From Arachis hypogaea (lineage: Eukaryota; Streptophyta; Magnoliopsida; Fabales; Fabaceae): a DNA stretch of 64,000 nucleotides. Shown here piece by piece: positions 22,491 through 34,275 of this stretch. The stretch covers positions 16,689,878 to 16,753,877 of the forward strand of contig NC_092054.1 in the NCBI RefSeq assembly GCF_003086295.3, read 5' to 3'. Under the pieces are notes generated by a model that was not told where the DNA came from, did no database searches, and worked only from the letters and a program-made list of their open reading frames with translations. The position numbers and the translations under genes are program-made. Position 1 is the first letter of the stretch; each line of letters opens with the position of its first letter.

Positions 22491-23638
22491 TGCTGTATTC
22501 TTGACTTGGTTAAGAATATAATGACCACCAACCAATGAACTATGTCTAAAGAAAGAAAAAAAGAAAAAAACTGTGTTTAATGTTCTTTGTAAAATCCATA
22601 CCATTTGGATGTTATCTAACTTGGAAATAGTTCCACCCCATTTTTATTGCCAAAGTAAAGGCAGTTTAAATAAGTTTTCATTTTTCATATTTGTGATTTC
22701 ACTTTTACTACTTTAAGAAAAAAATAGTGAAGACTCTTCGACTTTTTTTTACCTGTTGGATTGATCTTATTTTTGCCTTATTTCAAATAAACGTTTCTTT
22801 TAATGGTGGTCTTGAATCCTGCCATGTTTGAAAGTTTTAATGATATATATGGGAAGACCAAGATCAAGTTTCTAATATCATTAGTAACTAGTTCTGTTCT
22901 AGGAACATAGTCAATCAAAACAATGAAAAATTAAAGTGAATGATCTATTGTAAAATCTATTCTCTATTATTCTCTGTCATCCTTATGAATTCAGTTAATT
23001 TTTGTGAATTATATCCGTTTAAGAAGAAAAAAAAAGCTAACAACTCAGCTCATGTTTGATGCAAATTAGTACCACACTAAATTAGTTCATTTACTAATTT
23101 TTTTTCATTTAAAAGTTTAGAATCCTCTACTATATTACTTTTTATTTCTCCTCAACTTTATTTATTTACTGTACTTTTATTTGAGTTTTAGTTTTTTTTA
23201 GTTCAATTTTTTTCTTACCAAGATCTGAGAATTAGATGACTAATTCTAAACGAAATTGAATGAACCTTGAAAGAGATTTAGTTTATAGCTTTGTCAAACA
23301 AGGTTTAATTGTAAAAGTATTACATAAATGCTTATTTATGATGTCCATTTTCCTAATTTGAGTGAAAATTTTCAAGTAGATATGATTTCATATGTTAGGC
23401 TCACTTAGGTGCAGAGGAGAGATATGATTATCAAGTTTCATTTATTCTTTTAATTATAAACATAGAAGAAAACATGTTTTGGTTACTTATTGCATTCCAC
23501 TATTGTCAAGTCTCACAAATATAACATGATTATTCCCTGAACTATGCTAATACGTCTTGTCCGAGTGGCGAATATTTTGACTGAATATTGCTTTGCCAGG
23601 AAAGGTTCACTTCTGTTGATGTGTCTTATTATGTGCAG

Positions 23639-23875
23639 CTGCCATTACTACAGAGGCTTCTGCTAAGGTGATTGATGGGAAGTCAGTGGCAAAGCAAATC
23701 AAAGCTAAGATAATAGCAGAAGTCTGAAGGATAAAGATTATATTGGAGTGACTCCTGGGTTGGAGATAGGAAAGACTCTGCAACTTATGTGTGTAAAAAG
23801 GAGGAGGCTTGTGAATCTGTGGGAATAATTTCTTTTGAAGCTAATTTGCCTGAGGATTCCACAGAACAAGTGTGA
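23639..23875 (+). pseudogene. Captured fragment of FolD (methylene-THF dehydrogenase/cyclohydrolase)
   Basis: After an acceptor-like AG at 23637-23638, the frame reads TEASAKVIDGKSVAKQIKAK and then stops. Shifted frames continue with KDYIGVTPGLE and then DRKDSATYVCKKEEACESVG and ISFEANLPEDSTEQ. This is the N-terminal domain of bifunctional folate enzyme FolD, in which the Tyr in TYV and the Lys following it (KxxAC) belong to the active site. A short deletion between GVTPGL and DRKDSA removes the core strand, and a stop lies near 23725. Dead fragment. Confidence 0.85.
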
Positions 23876-24598
23876 TCCTTCGGTTCATGGCATCCTTTAC
23901 TTTCTGTATGCTTCTAAATCTCTTAACTGCAGTTCCATTTTTCTTGAATCCTTGATAAGAGCTTTTTCTGCTATGCTAAGTTATATTTTAGTAGCGACTG
24001 TTTTCAAGTTCTTAGGAAACTATGTTAAACTTTTTAGACATAAAACTATGTGTCTTGTCCGGCTTTAATTTAAGTTTGAGCTTATTTGTAAAAGTATTAC
24101 ATAATCATAAACATATATAATAAAAATTTTAATTAAAAGTTAATAATAATAATTTAATTTAATGATAACAAGTAATAATGAGACCCACTTCTCCATCTAT
24201 TGACTGAAAATAACTTTAACTTTAACTTTTATAATGTATTATGTTTAGAGGCATTTTAGAAAGTTGTTTGGAAGGAGTAAGGTGTTAAATTGATGTTGTT
24301 TCAACTTTGTTTGTATCTGACATTGCTGCTGGTTTTTTTTATCTTGGTTCTACATTCTGCATCATGGATTTGTTCTCAAAAATTGAAAAAGACATTAGAA
24401 TTTAGATGTATAACTTTTGAAAAAGGACAGGGAAAATCCTAGAAGTAGAACTCCTCAAATTTTTATCATTAGAATCAATGTTGCATCAAATGGTACATTG
24501 AGTTAAATCGGAAATACCCTATCATTTGTTTGGTTGTTTTCTAAAGTAAGAAAGCTATCATTAGTTTTATCGTTATCTTCTTTCAAATGTCATTGCAG

Positions 24599-24788
24599 GT
24601 GACACTGCCAACAAAATTGGGACCTATAGAATTTTTTGTGTGCCAAGTTTCACAATGTACCTTTTTATGTGGCTGCACCGCTGACTTCAATTGATCTGTC
24701 ACTTTCTTTCGGAGAAGAAATCGTCATCGAGGAGAGGTCTTCGAAGGAGTTGTTGAACTCGCTTGGAGAGCAAGTTGCTGCCTCATGA
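24599..24788 (+). pseudogene. Captured fragment of methylthioribose-1-phosphate isomerase
   Basis: After CATTGCAG the frame reads DTANKIGTY. A small frameshift follows, then [20 protein letters not shown], then [16 protein letters not shown] and LGEQVAAS before a stop at 24786-24788. This matches the C-terminal Rossmann-like domain of MtnA, the Yang-cycle isomerase of the eIF2B-like family, in which DTANKIGT is a conserved substrate-site segment. The remaining C-terminal exon is missing. Confidence 0.85.
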
Positions 24789-25069
24789 TAAATGTTAAAT
24801 AATTTTTGTTCGTAATGAGAAAAACATGTACTTTGTTTACTTATGTTTATTATTTATTTTTCTTGGTAAGTAGTAAGTATGTTAATTGGCACTTAGAACA
24901 CCTTTCTACATACATGCAATATATATTATTAGCTTATTCTCCCTACATTGATTAAATTGAATTTAAATATTTAAATATTGTTAGTGTGTGCTATATATCC
25001 TATAAATATAACAAAAGTAAAATATATTGTTTTAGATATATAAAAAAAAAAACAAAACTTAAAAAATAA

Positions 25070-25502
25070 TTCAATAAAGTGTTGCTTTAGGTATTAAAAA
25101 AAAATAATTGCAAATAAACTTAGATAAGTGTTGCTTTAGGTCTATGAAAAGGCAACTTAAAAAAATTTGAACAAGTGTTGCTTTATGTATTAGAAAATAC
25201 AACTTGTAAAAAGGGTTGCCATAAAGTCTTTGTTAAAGTGTTATGTTTGGGTCCTCTAAGGCAACCTTTACGTGGAGTTGTTTTTTCTGTAGAAAAGGCA
25301 ACGTTTCTTGAAGGTTGCTATAAAAAGGGTTCCCTTTGATATACAAAAGCGTTGCCTTAGACCAAAGGTAACGCCCGTATAGCCAACCCCCCAAAAAGCG
25401 TTGCGTTTTGTCGGAAAGTGTTGCCTTTGATCAAAGGCAACATTTTTCCTTATTATAAGCAACGTTTTTAAAGGGTTGCCTCAGCCAGAATTTGTTGTAG
25501 TG
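25070..25502 (-). repeat. CACTA-1 right terminal and subterminal repeats
   Basis: It contains many GTTGCCTT, GTGTTGCTTTAGG and AAAGGCAAC motifs in both directions, ending TTTGTTGTAGTG. Confidence 0.75.
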
Positions 25503-25640
25503 AATATTCCTTAGCAATGTTAAGTGGGAATTCGACGTGGCACGTTTACTGTTGAGGTGTTATTTTAATTTTATTTTTCCTTTATTTAAATTAGAGTTCA
25601 ACATCTTTGGTCTAATATTGGTTGATCCGTCATACTCTAA

Positions 25641-26042
25641 GGCTATGTTTGTTTGAAGGGAAAATGGAAGGAAAGAAAAGAGAGGAAAGAAAATGGGAAG
25701 AAAAATGATTATTTTTCATTGTTTGATTGAGGAGAAAAACTAGAGAGAAAAGAAAATGGATGAAAAAAAATTGGTGGGACCCATTAATTTTTTTCTCTCC
25801 AACATTAGAAAGAAAATGGAGAGAAAACTAATTTTTCTTTTTTTACTTCCAATACTATCCTTTCACTTTTTTCAATATATTTTATAATATAAGGATAAAA
25901 TTATCTTTTTATAACATTTCTTTTCTTCTTATTTTTCTTCCATCCAAACACATCTAAAAAAAAATAAAAATCTACTCAATTTCTTTTCTTTCCTTTCTAT
26001 TTTCTTCCTCTTTATTTCTTTCCTTCCAACCAAATATAACTT
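25641..26042. mobile_element. Candidate MITE of about 400 bp
   Basis: The left GGCTATGTTTGTTTGAAGG and purine-rich GGAAAGAAAA are inverted on the right as TTTCTTTCCTTCC then AACCAAATATAAC. The whole segment can fold on itself. No clean target duplication was found, so the superfamily is open (hAT-like termini). Confidence 0.5.
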
Positions 26043-28722
26043 AATTCTTGGCTGACAGGCTTTCAAGTGAAATTGTTTGGCTAACATGCATTTATGTCCA
26101 ATTTATTGTTGTGATTCCTCGTTTATTAATATCAAATCTGTATTATTAACTACTTTAATTTAAAATTGCATACATTATAAGTTGTTTTATAACGACCTGA
26201 GTTTTAGAACCTTAAAATATGACCTACCTCGGCATGCTTATTCTTTTATTATATTATATTATATATGCATTTCTAAGTGCGGAATCACACTAATATTTTA
26301 CTTTGAGACCATTAATCATTAGTTGCATTGCCTTTGATATTATAAAGAAAAAGAATTAACACCATTAAGAATTTAAGACTGTTATTCACCAACATACACA
26401 TATAAACCATGCATTGTAAATTTAACAAAATTTCGTTAGATAAACGACAGAAGATGTGAACAACGTAAACAACAGATTGTATCCCAGATTCATTAAACAT
26501 AAAGAAAAACATCTCAATGTGATTATCTATTCTTATTTTCAACTTGACTTTAACATTCAACCTTTTCTGTTATCTATTTTCACTTTCACATATCCTAACC
26601 CTATTTTCACCACATCTATTTTATCGCCGCCTCTCCTATTACGTTGCCATCGTCAATAAAAAGAAACATCCAATTAAGAGTAAAAAACATTCGTAATCCT
26701 ATACTAAAAAACATCTATGTATAATAAAAAGAAACATCCACCTAAGAGCAAAGGAAACATCCAAAACACCTTAAGAAAATCCAAATCACAGCGAAAGAAG
26801 AAGAAAAAGAAAGGTGGCAGAAGAAAGACGGTGACGCGAGGGAGGACACACGGCACAACGCAGTAACACGGGAGAGGGGTGCAAGACAGCAGCAACGGCG
26901 CCCCCGGATCGCGAGGCAACAACGCCACCAGGGAAGAGTGGTGTGACAATGCAACCACGGCTACGGCGCGAGGAAGCAACAGCGGCGCAAGGTTGCACAG
27001 AGACAGCGACAGCAGAATAATAGAGATGCAGCGCGATCACGTCGCTTGCCTCCTGCAACGTCGATGTTATGAGGAGAGAACGCAAGACAGCTTCAAAAAT
27101 CGGCGACGGCACACTGCGGGGATGGTAGGGGAGGCACGGCGGAGGAGGAGGTGTGTCAGGCTGAGCAGTGGAAGGAGAGGACCGTTGGGCTTAACGACGG
27201 TGTGAGTGGCGTAGAAGTAGGAGGGTTGAAATGGAATAGAAATGTAGTATTACTGTGTGTTATGAAAAGATTACGTTACCTAATTCTAATTATTCAAATT
27301 CAAAAATTGATTACACCAGCTAATTGAGAATCTGATTTTATTTTAATAATTAATTTAAAATTAATTAATTTTTTATGTTATTGTTTATGTTGTTTGATTT
27401 TTGTATTATCCTCCTACAGTCTCTCTAAATTTAATTTCAATGCACGCACCATTATTAGTGTAAAGATGTTTTACTTATGCTTTTAATTACACATATCATT
27501 AAGTCAATAAAAATAACAACCATTTATATACTTACAGAGAAAAGTACATATATATATTATTTAAATGTTATCCAAAACAATTGATAGACTTCAAGTAACT
27601 ATATAAAATAGTTTATATTTTTAGTGTATCAAATTCAATTAATTTATTACTGGATGCCATTCACATGTTTGTACTTTAATTCGAACATATTAAAATCTTA
27701 GATTCCTATCTTGTGAAAGGGAACTTGTATATTACTTGGACTACAATAATGTATGTTATGTATTTTCAACATAAAATACCGTCAACTATAAATAATTAAA
27801 AATTATATGACCAATAAATATTATTTTTTTATTTAATATTTATTTAATAATAATTTATATTTATATTTATAAATATTTTATATATAAAAAATATATATTT
27901 ATATTTATTAAAATTTTATACATATAAATTAATATAATTTATATTTATATTTTTTAAAATTTATATATATAAATTAATAAAATTTATTTATTAAAAAAAA
28001 TTAATATTTATACTAATTAAATAATTAAAAAAATATTAAAAATTAGTGACTCAAAATTTTCGATAATTAAATATCCAATGCATATATAACTTTGGATTCT
28101 CTCTTCTTAAGGGAAATTGCGCCTGGATCTTATTGGCCACGTCCATAATTAGCTAGGTAGGAAAGCGCCAAATGACTATCCTTAATTAATTAATTTTATC
28201 TAACTAAAAGGATTCTGCATGAGACTTTCGAGCAGATAAGCATGGGTCAGCTTAAACTTTCAAATAAAAATAAACATACTTTAGTGGCGCATTGGCTTAT
28301 ACCAGCCAAGATTGCTGGATTTTTCATTATTTTGAGTATTTTTCTAGAGCTACGAAAAAATTATACTAGAAGAACTAATTTTTTTTCTTTTATAAAATCT
28401 CAAATGTTCGATAAGATTATTTTTGATAGAAATATGTGCCTCTGGTTTAACAAAAAAAAAATGGTTTTCTATGTCATAATTCTTATATTTATATTTTTTT
28501 TCTTTTGAAACTTTATTATTATTATTATATATATACTATATTCTTGTGAATGTGAAAAATTCGTCATCACACACTTTACTAAAAATCAATTAACAATAAT
28601 TTTACAAGAATAAACAAAAACACCATTTATTCTTCAAAAAAAGGAAAAAAAAATGACGAGAGGGGAACAAGGTGGAAGAGGAGCAAATCCCGGTGGCACA
28701 AGGCATATCTGCAAAAAGAGAA
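26043..28722. other. Intergenic block, GC-rich centre at 26.8-27.2 kb
   Basis: AT-rich overall, with a GC-rich island (about 26810-27200) flanked on the left by AAAAGAAACATCCA repeats. It resembles the structure at 57.2-57.95 kb, so both may be copies of one repeat family. Open frames on both strands of the island are low-complexity and not supported as genes. The 27.8-28.08 kb part is almost pure A/T. Confidence 0.45.
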
Positions 28723-29326
28723 CACTACAAAAAATTAGTCGAGTATCGTTAGATTTACGGTAGAATAATAAAAAATTTACCAATAAAATTATTACCATCA
28801 AATTTAACGTCAAACACAATTAAATAGTAAAATTTTTGCCGGTATCTGGTTACTGTCGAATTTTAAAATTTGTCGGTAATTTTTGGCTGAATTAACGATG
28901 GATTCTATTAAATATTTGGCAAAATTATGATGGTGATTATTGTCGGATAACTTTCGACGGTAACTTTGGCACCATGAATTTTGGGTTCGTGCCTTATTAC
29001 CATTAAATTTATTCCCGTTAAATCTGACCGTAATCTATTATTTTATATTTACGAAATTAAAATTTACCAGCGATAAATCTGACAGTAATCATAATTTTTT
29101 ATTTTTTTTATTATTTATTTTTTTTGAACTTGTTAGAACTCATTATACCAACAAACTATCAACTATAATTAGTGAAAATCCTAATTAATGAAAATTAAGT
29201 ATTCTTTTTAATAAAAACAGTCAATTATAATGTTAAATAACAAGTGTACAGAACAAAAAGTCAAAGAGATAAAATAATGTCAAAATAAGCAAAACAAAAT
29301 TCTAATCACTACGGGACCTGACAATC

Positions 29327-30703
29327 TTAGTCGTCGTCATCCCCCTAGTGCTATTGAGGTAGCGGTCTAAGTGGTAATGTTGGTGCCTGTGTAGAGGGTG
29401 AGGAGCCCCTTCCAAAAGCGGTGCTGCCACCAACGCGTATCTGGTCATAGCACACTGCCATTTGGTATTGCATCCGATGAATCTACTCCAGCTCCTGCTT
29501 AAGCTCCTGGCTTAGGGACTCTACCTCTACATCGCAAGCATCCTTTACTATTATACGTGCGAAGAGCTCGTTATACCTCTTCTCAGCCAGATATAGCTGG
29601 TGGCCCTAGTTCAGAAGGCTCTAGGTGTGGCTGTGAAACTGCTCTCGTAAATTGACGTCCTAAGGATTGGAAGGGCTAGTGGATGAGGTGGACGAAACCC
29701 TCAAGGTGGAGGTGTGAAGGTTGTTGGCGAAGAACGATCCCAACTCGTAGACACGATATTGATTCTTGTATGGCTTGGATGCGGTTTGGCACCACACCAC
29801 ATCAGGAGTTGTTGTCGTCCTCCCCACTTTGCTGAGATTGTTGGGTCGCAGCCTCCAAGTTTTGCATGTTGGATTCCTACCACAATATATACAAAAGTGA
29901 TTAGGACGATAACTAATTTAAAATGAATATATGTTATGAAATAAATCATAATGTTTACTTACATAATAATTCGCAGACCACTGATCTGCAAATCTCTCCT
30001 TGTTCTCCTTCAAAGTGTAACTATACTTGAAGATCTCAGCCATCGTTGCCTCTCGATCCAACGACTTAGACCACACATATTGAAACAATAGGTTAAATCA
30101 AGTGCAATTAGTTTAAAAATTAAATATAAAATGAACATAACATATTAAAACAAGTTACATACCAGCCTGGCCTTTATCTTCGTGAAAGTCGCTCACCTGC
30201 CAGTATACTTGGACGACCTGACCGATGTCTTGTTGGTCCTATTTGTGGCTTAGCAATGCTTGAATCCGTCATCAAAATATATTGCATTTAAAACCAATTA
30301 AAATAGTACTTACGTGGTCAGGCCATAAAGCCAAATCGTCATCCTAATGACCGGGCGACAGTGCCGGGGCATCTAATTGGGATCCATGAGAGAATTCCGG
30401 TACTGTGGTGTCTGTCACTAGAGGTGGCATCATCAATGTAGTGGCCTGCTGAATGAGTGGAGGAGTCCATTCTAGTAAAGCAGTTGGACGACTTCTTAGA
30501 GGCGAGGATGGCGCAACAGAAAGACCTACATAATTGGGGTTAGGGATCATGATGAAGGTTTGATCCTATGCATCCAGTGCCTGTGACATCCCAGGTGTAG
30601 CTGAGGTAAAAGGTGATGACTGAGAAGTCCCATGAGTACCAATAGCCACCCTCCCTCTACCTCGACCACGAAGATGACTTGCGACACCTCTGCATGTCGT
30701 CAT
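29327..30703 (-). pseudogene. En/Spm-type accessory transposase (Transposase_24-like), broken
   Basis: On the minus strand an ATG at 30703 opens MTTCRGVASHLRGRGRGR, the Arg/Gly-rich start common in these CACTA second genes. Exon-like segments follow: SSKYTG then ATFTKIKARL (about 30210-30165), SLDREATMAEIFKYSYTLKE and NKERFADQWS (about 30060-29960), and a C-terminal helical part with CDVEVESLSQELKQELE. It ends in an acidic GDDDD tail with the stop at 29329-29327. This order is that of plant CACTA ORF2/PF03004 proteins, which bind element ends or assist transposition. Several in-frame stops (for example near 30565, 30200 and 30340) make it a pseudogene. Introns are inferred. Confidence 0.7.
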
Positions 30704-33545
30704 GTCTACCTGAAACAAGAATGAAAACAATTATGTTCCTAGCGTGCAATGTAGTTATATAACAAAATGATCATACGTCCAAAAATAGTTATGTAACCCC
30801 TCCCTCCTTCATTGACCGTTATCCCTATCATACATCTACAATCGGTGACTGGGAATCATTTTGCAACAAACAACCTAGAATTCAAGCAAAAACACAATTT
30901 ATTAAAATTTTTAAAAATTTTGACAGAGTTTCATTTATAATTAGAATCCTTTACCAAATGTAATTTTCATTTTTCACAAAGCAAACATGTTTTAAACAAT
31001 TTTAATGAAAATTCGGCAGCGTTTTTTCTTAATTCAAAGACCTCTGCCAAAAAAATTTATCAATTTTCATAGAGAAAATAATTGTAGGCATAAATTAAAA
31101 CAAACACACATTCAATAAAATATAAAATCCTAGTCGTTCCAGTGCGAATCCCCTTATTACTCCGTAATTTTCCAGCAAAGAAGGGTTTCGAGAAGGTACC
31201 ACTACACAATATTTTTCCACTTCCGTCCTAAAACCCTATCCTAAAAAAAGTAAGTCCAGCATAAAACTTAAACAATTTAACATGTTTAGAAACAGAAAAC
31301 CAACCTTAGTACTACGCAAATAACCCACGTATATATCAGCATAAACAACCCATGATTAAAGCTACACGACGTTCAAATAAAAAAAATTCTAAAATAGAAA
31401 TAAGGTTAGTCAAATGTAAAAATTAATAATAAAAAATTAATAGCATTTCTTAAAATTAATTAATCTAATCTCAAAATCATGATTGATACTAAAGTTAACT
31501 TAATTTACCTAAATTCAAGTCTAAATTAATCTAACTTAAATCCTAAGGTAAATCCTAAACCGATTTATTTAATTAATTATCTTAATTAGTTATTGTTGAG
31601 TTTGAAAAAAATAATAATTTAATAATGACTAAACATTATAATCTTGGGTCAAAATTTCAAATTCTGTGTGTAATTTGTTTAATCATTATGCAGGCCAACA
31701 ATTAAATGAAAATGCAACAAAAAAGGCACAATAGCAAAACAATTCATTCTCATATGGCCCATGATAATTGTTGCTGATAAAAAACTAAGGAAGGAAGTAA
31801 TACTCTCCTCTGACCCAAAATCAATTGGTCTGAAACCAAATAATCAAACACTCTCTTCTTTCTTTAGTTTTGTGACTAACCCTATATTAAGGAAGAAAGA
31901 GAATTTTTCACAAGCAAAAATGATTGCTCGGCTAAGGGTTCAATCAAAAGGAAAATGTGATTTTCATATCCAAGCAACAAAGAAAAAAAAAAGAAAAAGT
32001 GTAAACTCCGCTAAAATCGGTAAATAATTAATTAATAAATTGAATTTTAATTAGAAAAATTAAAAATGTAAAACTAATATCAAAATAGGATAGAGCTCTT
32101 CAAAACGAGAATTTTGATAGCAATTTCGAAAAATTCAGCCTAAAATTAGACCGGATGGGCCGAACCAGTTGAACCGGGACCCAAACCAAACCCATACTTA
32201 AAAAGGGGACAGAATCATCTTCTTCCCCATTATCACCATAAATGCTGAACAACGTTGGTGAGGGAGAAAAAACTTCCCTAACCCTCATCAATCTTCTAAC
32301 TACCACAACTTTTTCGTTCGAGCTCCGATCGCCGCACCATTCGCAGCCACGCGTCCAGCGCGTCGAGCTCTACATTTATGTCAGATCAATTTCACCGGTA
32401 AGCTCCATTTTCGTTTCAGAATCTCTATCCCCTTTTCTATGGTGAAATTGAACTGTTGTGATGAAATCTTGCCCAATTTAGTGTTTTAGGTTCGATTTAG
32501 CTTCCGGAGCTTATTGGGCTTGAGTTATTATGCATATGGGTACGGTAAGAACAACCTAAACCCTAATCAATTTTGATTTTATTACGAAGAAGCTAAATTT
32601 GGAGCATATGTGTGTATTAGGTGTGAATTGAGTTTATATATAAGCATTGGAATTGAAAAGTAAGCATTTGGAAGCTTGGTGGTGATTGAGGTTAAGCTTG
32701 TGGCTGGTTTCTCGAAGCTTGACGGGCTGTGTTGTGACCTTGGGGGGCTGTCTTGGACTAAATAAAGTGATCGGTTAAGGTATGGTTTAGGTTTCGTGCG
32801 TTTAATATATAAGGTTGTGTGAAAACTTAGGCTAGAGTATTATAGGATAGGTTGAAATGGTTTGATCTATTAAATGGTTAGTGTTTGTGATGTTGATGAA
32901 TAAATTGATATGGTATGGTGTTGAGTAATTAATAATAGGAATTAAACGTATGTATGTGTATATGCTTGTATGTTGGTGATAAATGAAGGGTGATGATTTT
33001 GGCAAGGTAATGGTGTGGTTGAGATAGTGAATGATATGATTTGATCTTGTTGGTATTGACTTGACAATTAGTGTTGTAATGAGGATTGAAGATTTTCATG
33101 AAAATGGTAAGAATGAATATGTGTAGCAATATGTGGTTTGTGGCTAAATTGGTAAATTGGGTGGAACATGATGTTAATGAGCTAAGGTTGTTAGAATTGT
33201 TGTGTTATGGTTGATGGTTGATTATGTTGATGGTTGTGGTATGCTAAATTGGATGGAGAAGAGGTTTGAAAGGAAAATGTGGTTTGTGGTTTTGGTAAAA
33301 AAGTTGATTTTGAATGAACTTCGGGAGTCCATAACTTGCTTCTCAAATTTTGGATGGAAATGTGGTTTGTTTCAAATGAAAGGTGATTTTACAAACTTTT
33401 GAACGATATATATTTTGTGAAAAATAGAATTTTGTAGAGGAAGTTATGGACGATTGAGGTTTAGGGTGAAAACTGTGTTTGCAAGATATCAAAACTGGTT
33501 TGTAGCAGCTTTCTGGGCATTCTGCCAATTTTTGGAAAACGTACA

Positions 33546-33720
33546 TCCACGCGTACGCGTGGCCCACGCGTACGCGTGGTGTGGCATTTTAACGACGCAT
33601 GCGCGAGTAGCCATGCGTGCGCGTGAGAGGCCAATGCGCATGATCACGCGTAGCATGACTCACGCGTACGCGTGATATGCTATTCTCTATACGCGTGCGC
33701 GTGACCCACGTGCACGCGTG
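33546..33720. repeat. GCGTACGCGTG array in LTR-B
   Basis: Near-palindromic CACGCGTACGCGTGG words and variants (GCGTGCGCGTG, CGCATGCGCG) are repeated about eight times, with non-repetitive linkers. The array is strongly CpG-rich against an AT-rich background. The same word recurs at 60746-61165. Confidence 0.85.
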
Positions 33721-33969
33721 ACCTCTGTTTGCTACAAAACTGGATTTTGGGTGTTTTAAACCAGATTTTCATTTCTAAACCTCTATTTTCCTCTCTTTTA
33801 GACTTAGGGTATAGTACTAAGTCCAGTAGCTAAATGGGAGCTAGGAAAATAAGATAACTTGGAGATGAAGTAAGAGGTAAAACAATGAGTTATATGAAGA
33901 AGACGAGAATGTTAAATGAAGTTTTATGCCATGGCTTGATAAATGATTATATATTGAGTATGAAAATGA

Positions 33970-34275
33970 AATGGCTTATGAATAATGATATCTGAGACAC
34001 GAGTTTCCATGGTAAGAACTGTGGCTTGCCACCACGTGTTCCATGTTGAATCTCGATACTCTGTTAACCCTACGTCGTAAGGGTGACCGGGCACGTATAA
34101 ATTCCTGGGTATGGATAGCCCCCATTGAGTGATTATATGATGAATGAATGAGAAATCTATGCATAGATTATTGGGGATGCGTGACAGGGGACAGTCTAAG
34201 GTTTTCGAACTTGTCGGGTTGGCTGGATAACCGATAAATGAGCCTTATCAGCCATAGGACAGGCATGCATCATGT
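33970..34275 (+). repeat. Block shared between LTR-B and LTR-A
   Basis: Counterpart of 19670-19990, with the same ordered landmarks and small indels. Confidence 0.85.

Larger units (their letters stand above)
21331..25502. mobile_element. CACTA-1: gene-capturing CACTA transposon
   Basis: The left end is CACTACAACATTTTTGGCC. The right end, read in reverse, is CACTACAACAAATTCTGGC. The 3-bp duplication AAT is at 21328-21330 and 25503-25505. Both subterminal zones are full of short motifs typical of CACTA ends: variants of GTTGCCTTTGAT, AGGCAAC and AACATTTATAAAATGTT in both orientations (21345-21640 and 25070-25495). No Tnp2/TnpD transposase is visible, so it is non-autonomous. The interior holds exon pieces similar to three unrelated host genes at 22329-22490, 23639-23875 and 24599-24788, all on the plus strand. 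Confidence 0.88.

Noticed and set aside
26704..27205. Several frames in the GC-rich island at 26.8-27.2 kb
   Set aside because: Composition-driven frames on both strands with no recognisable domain.
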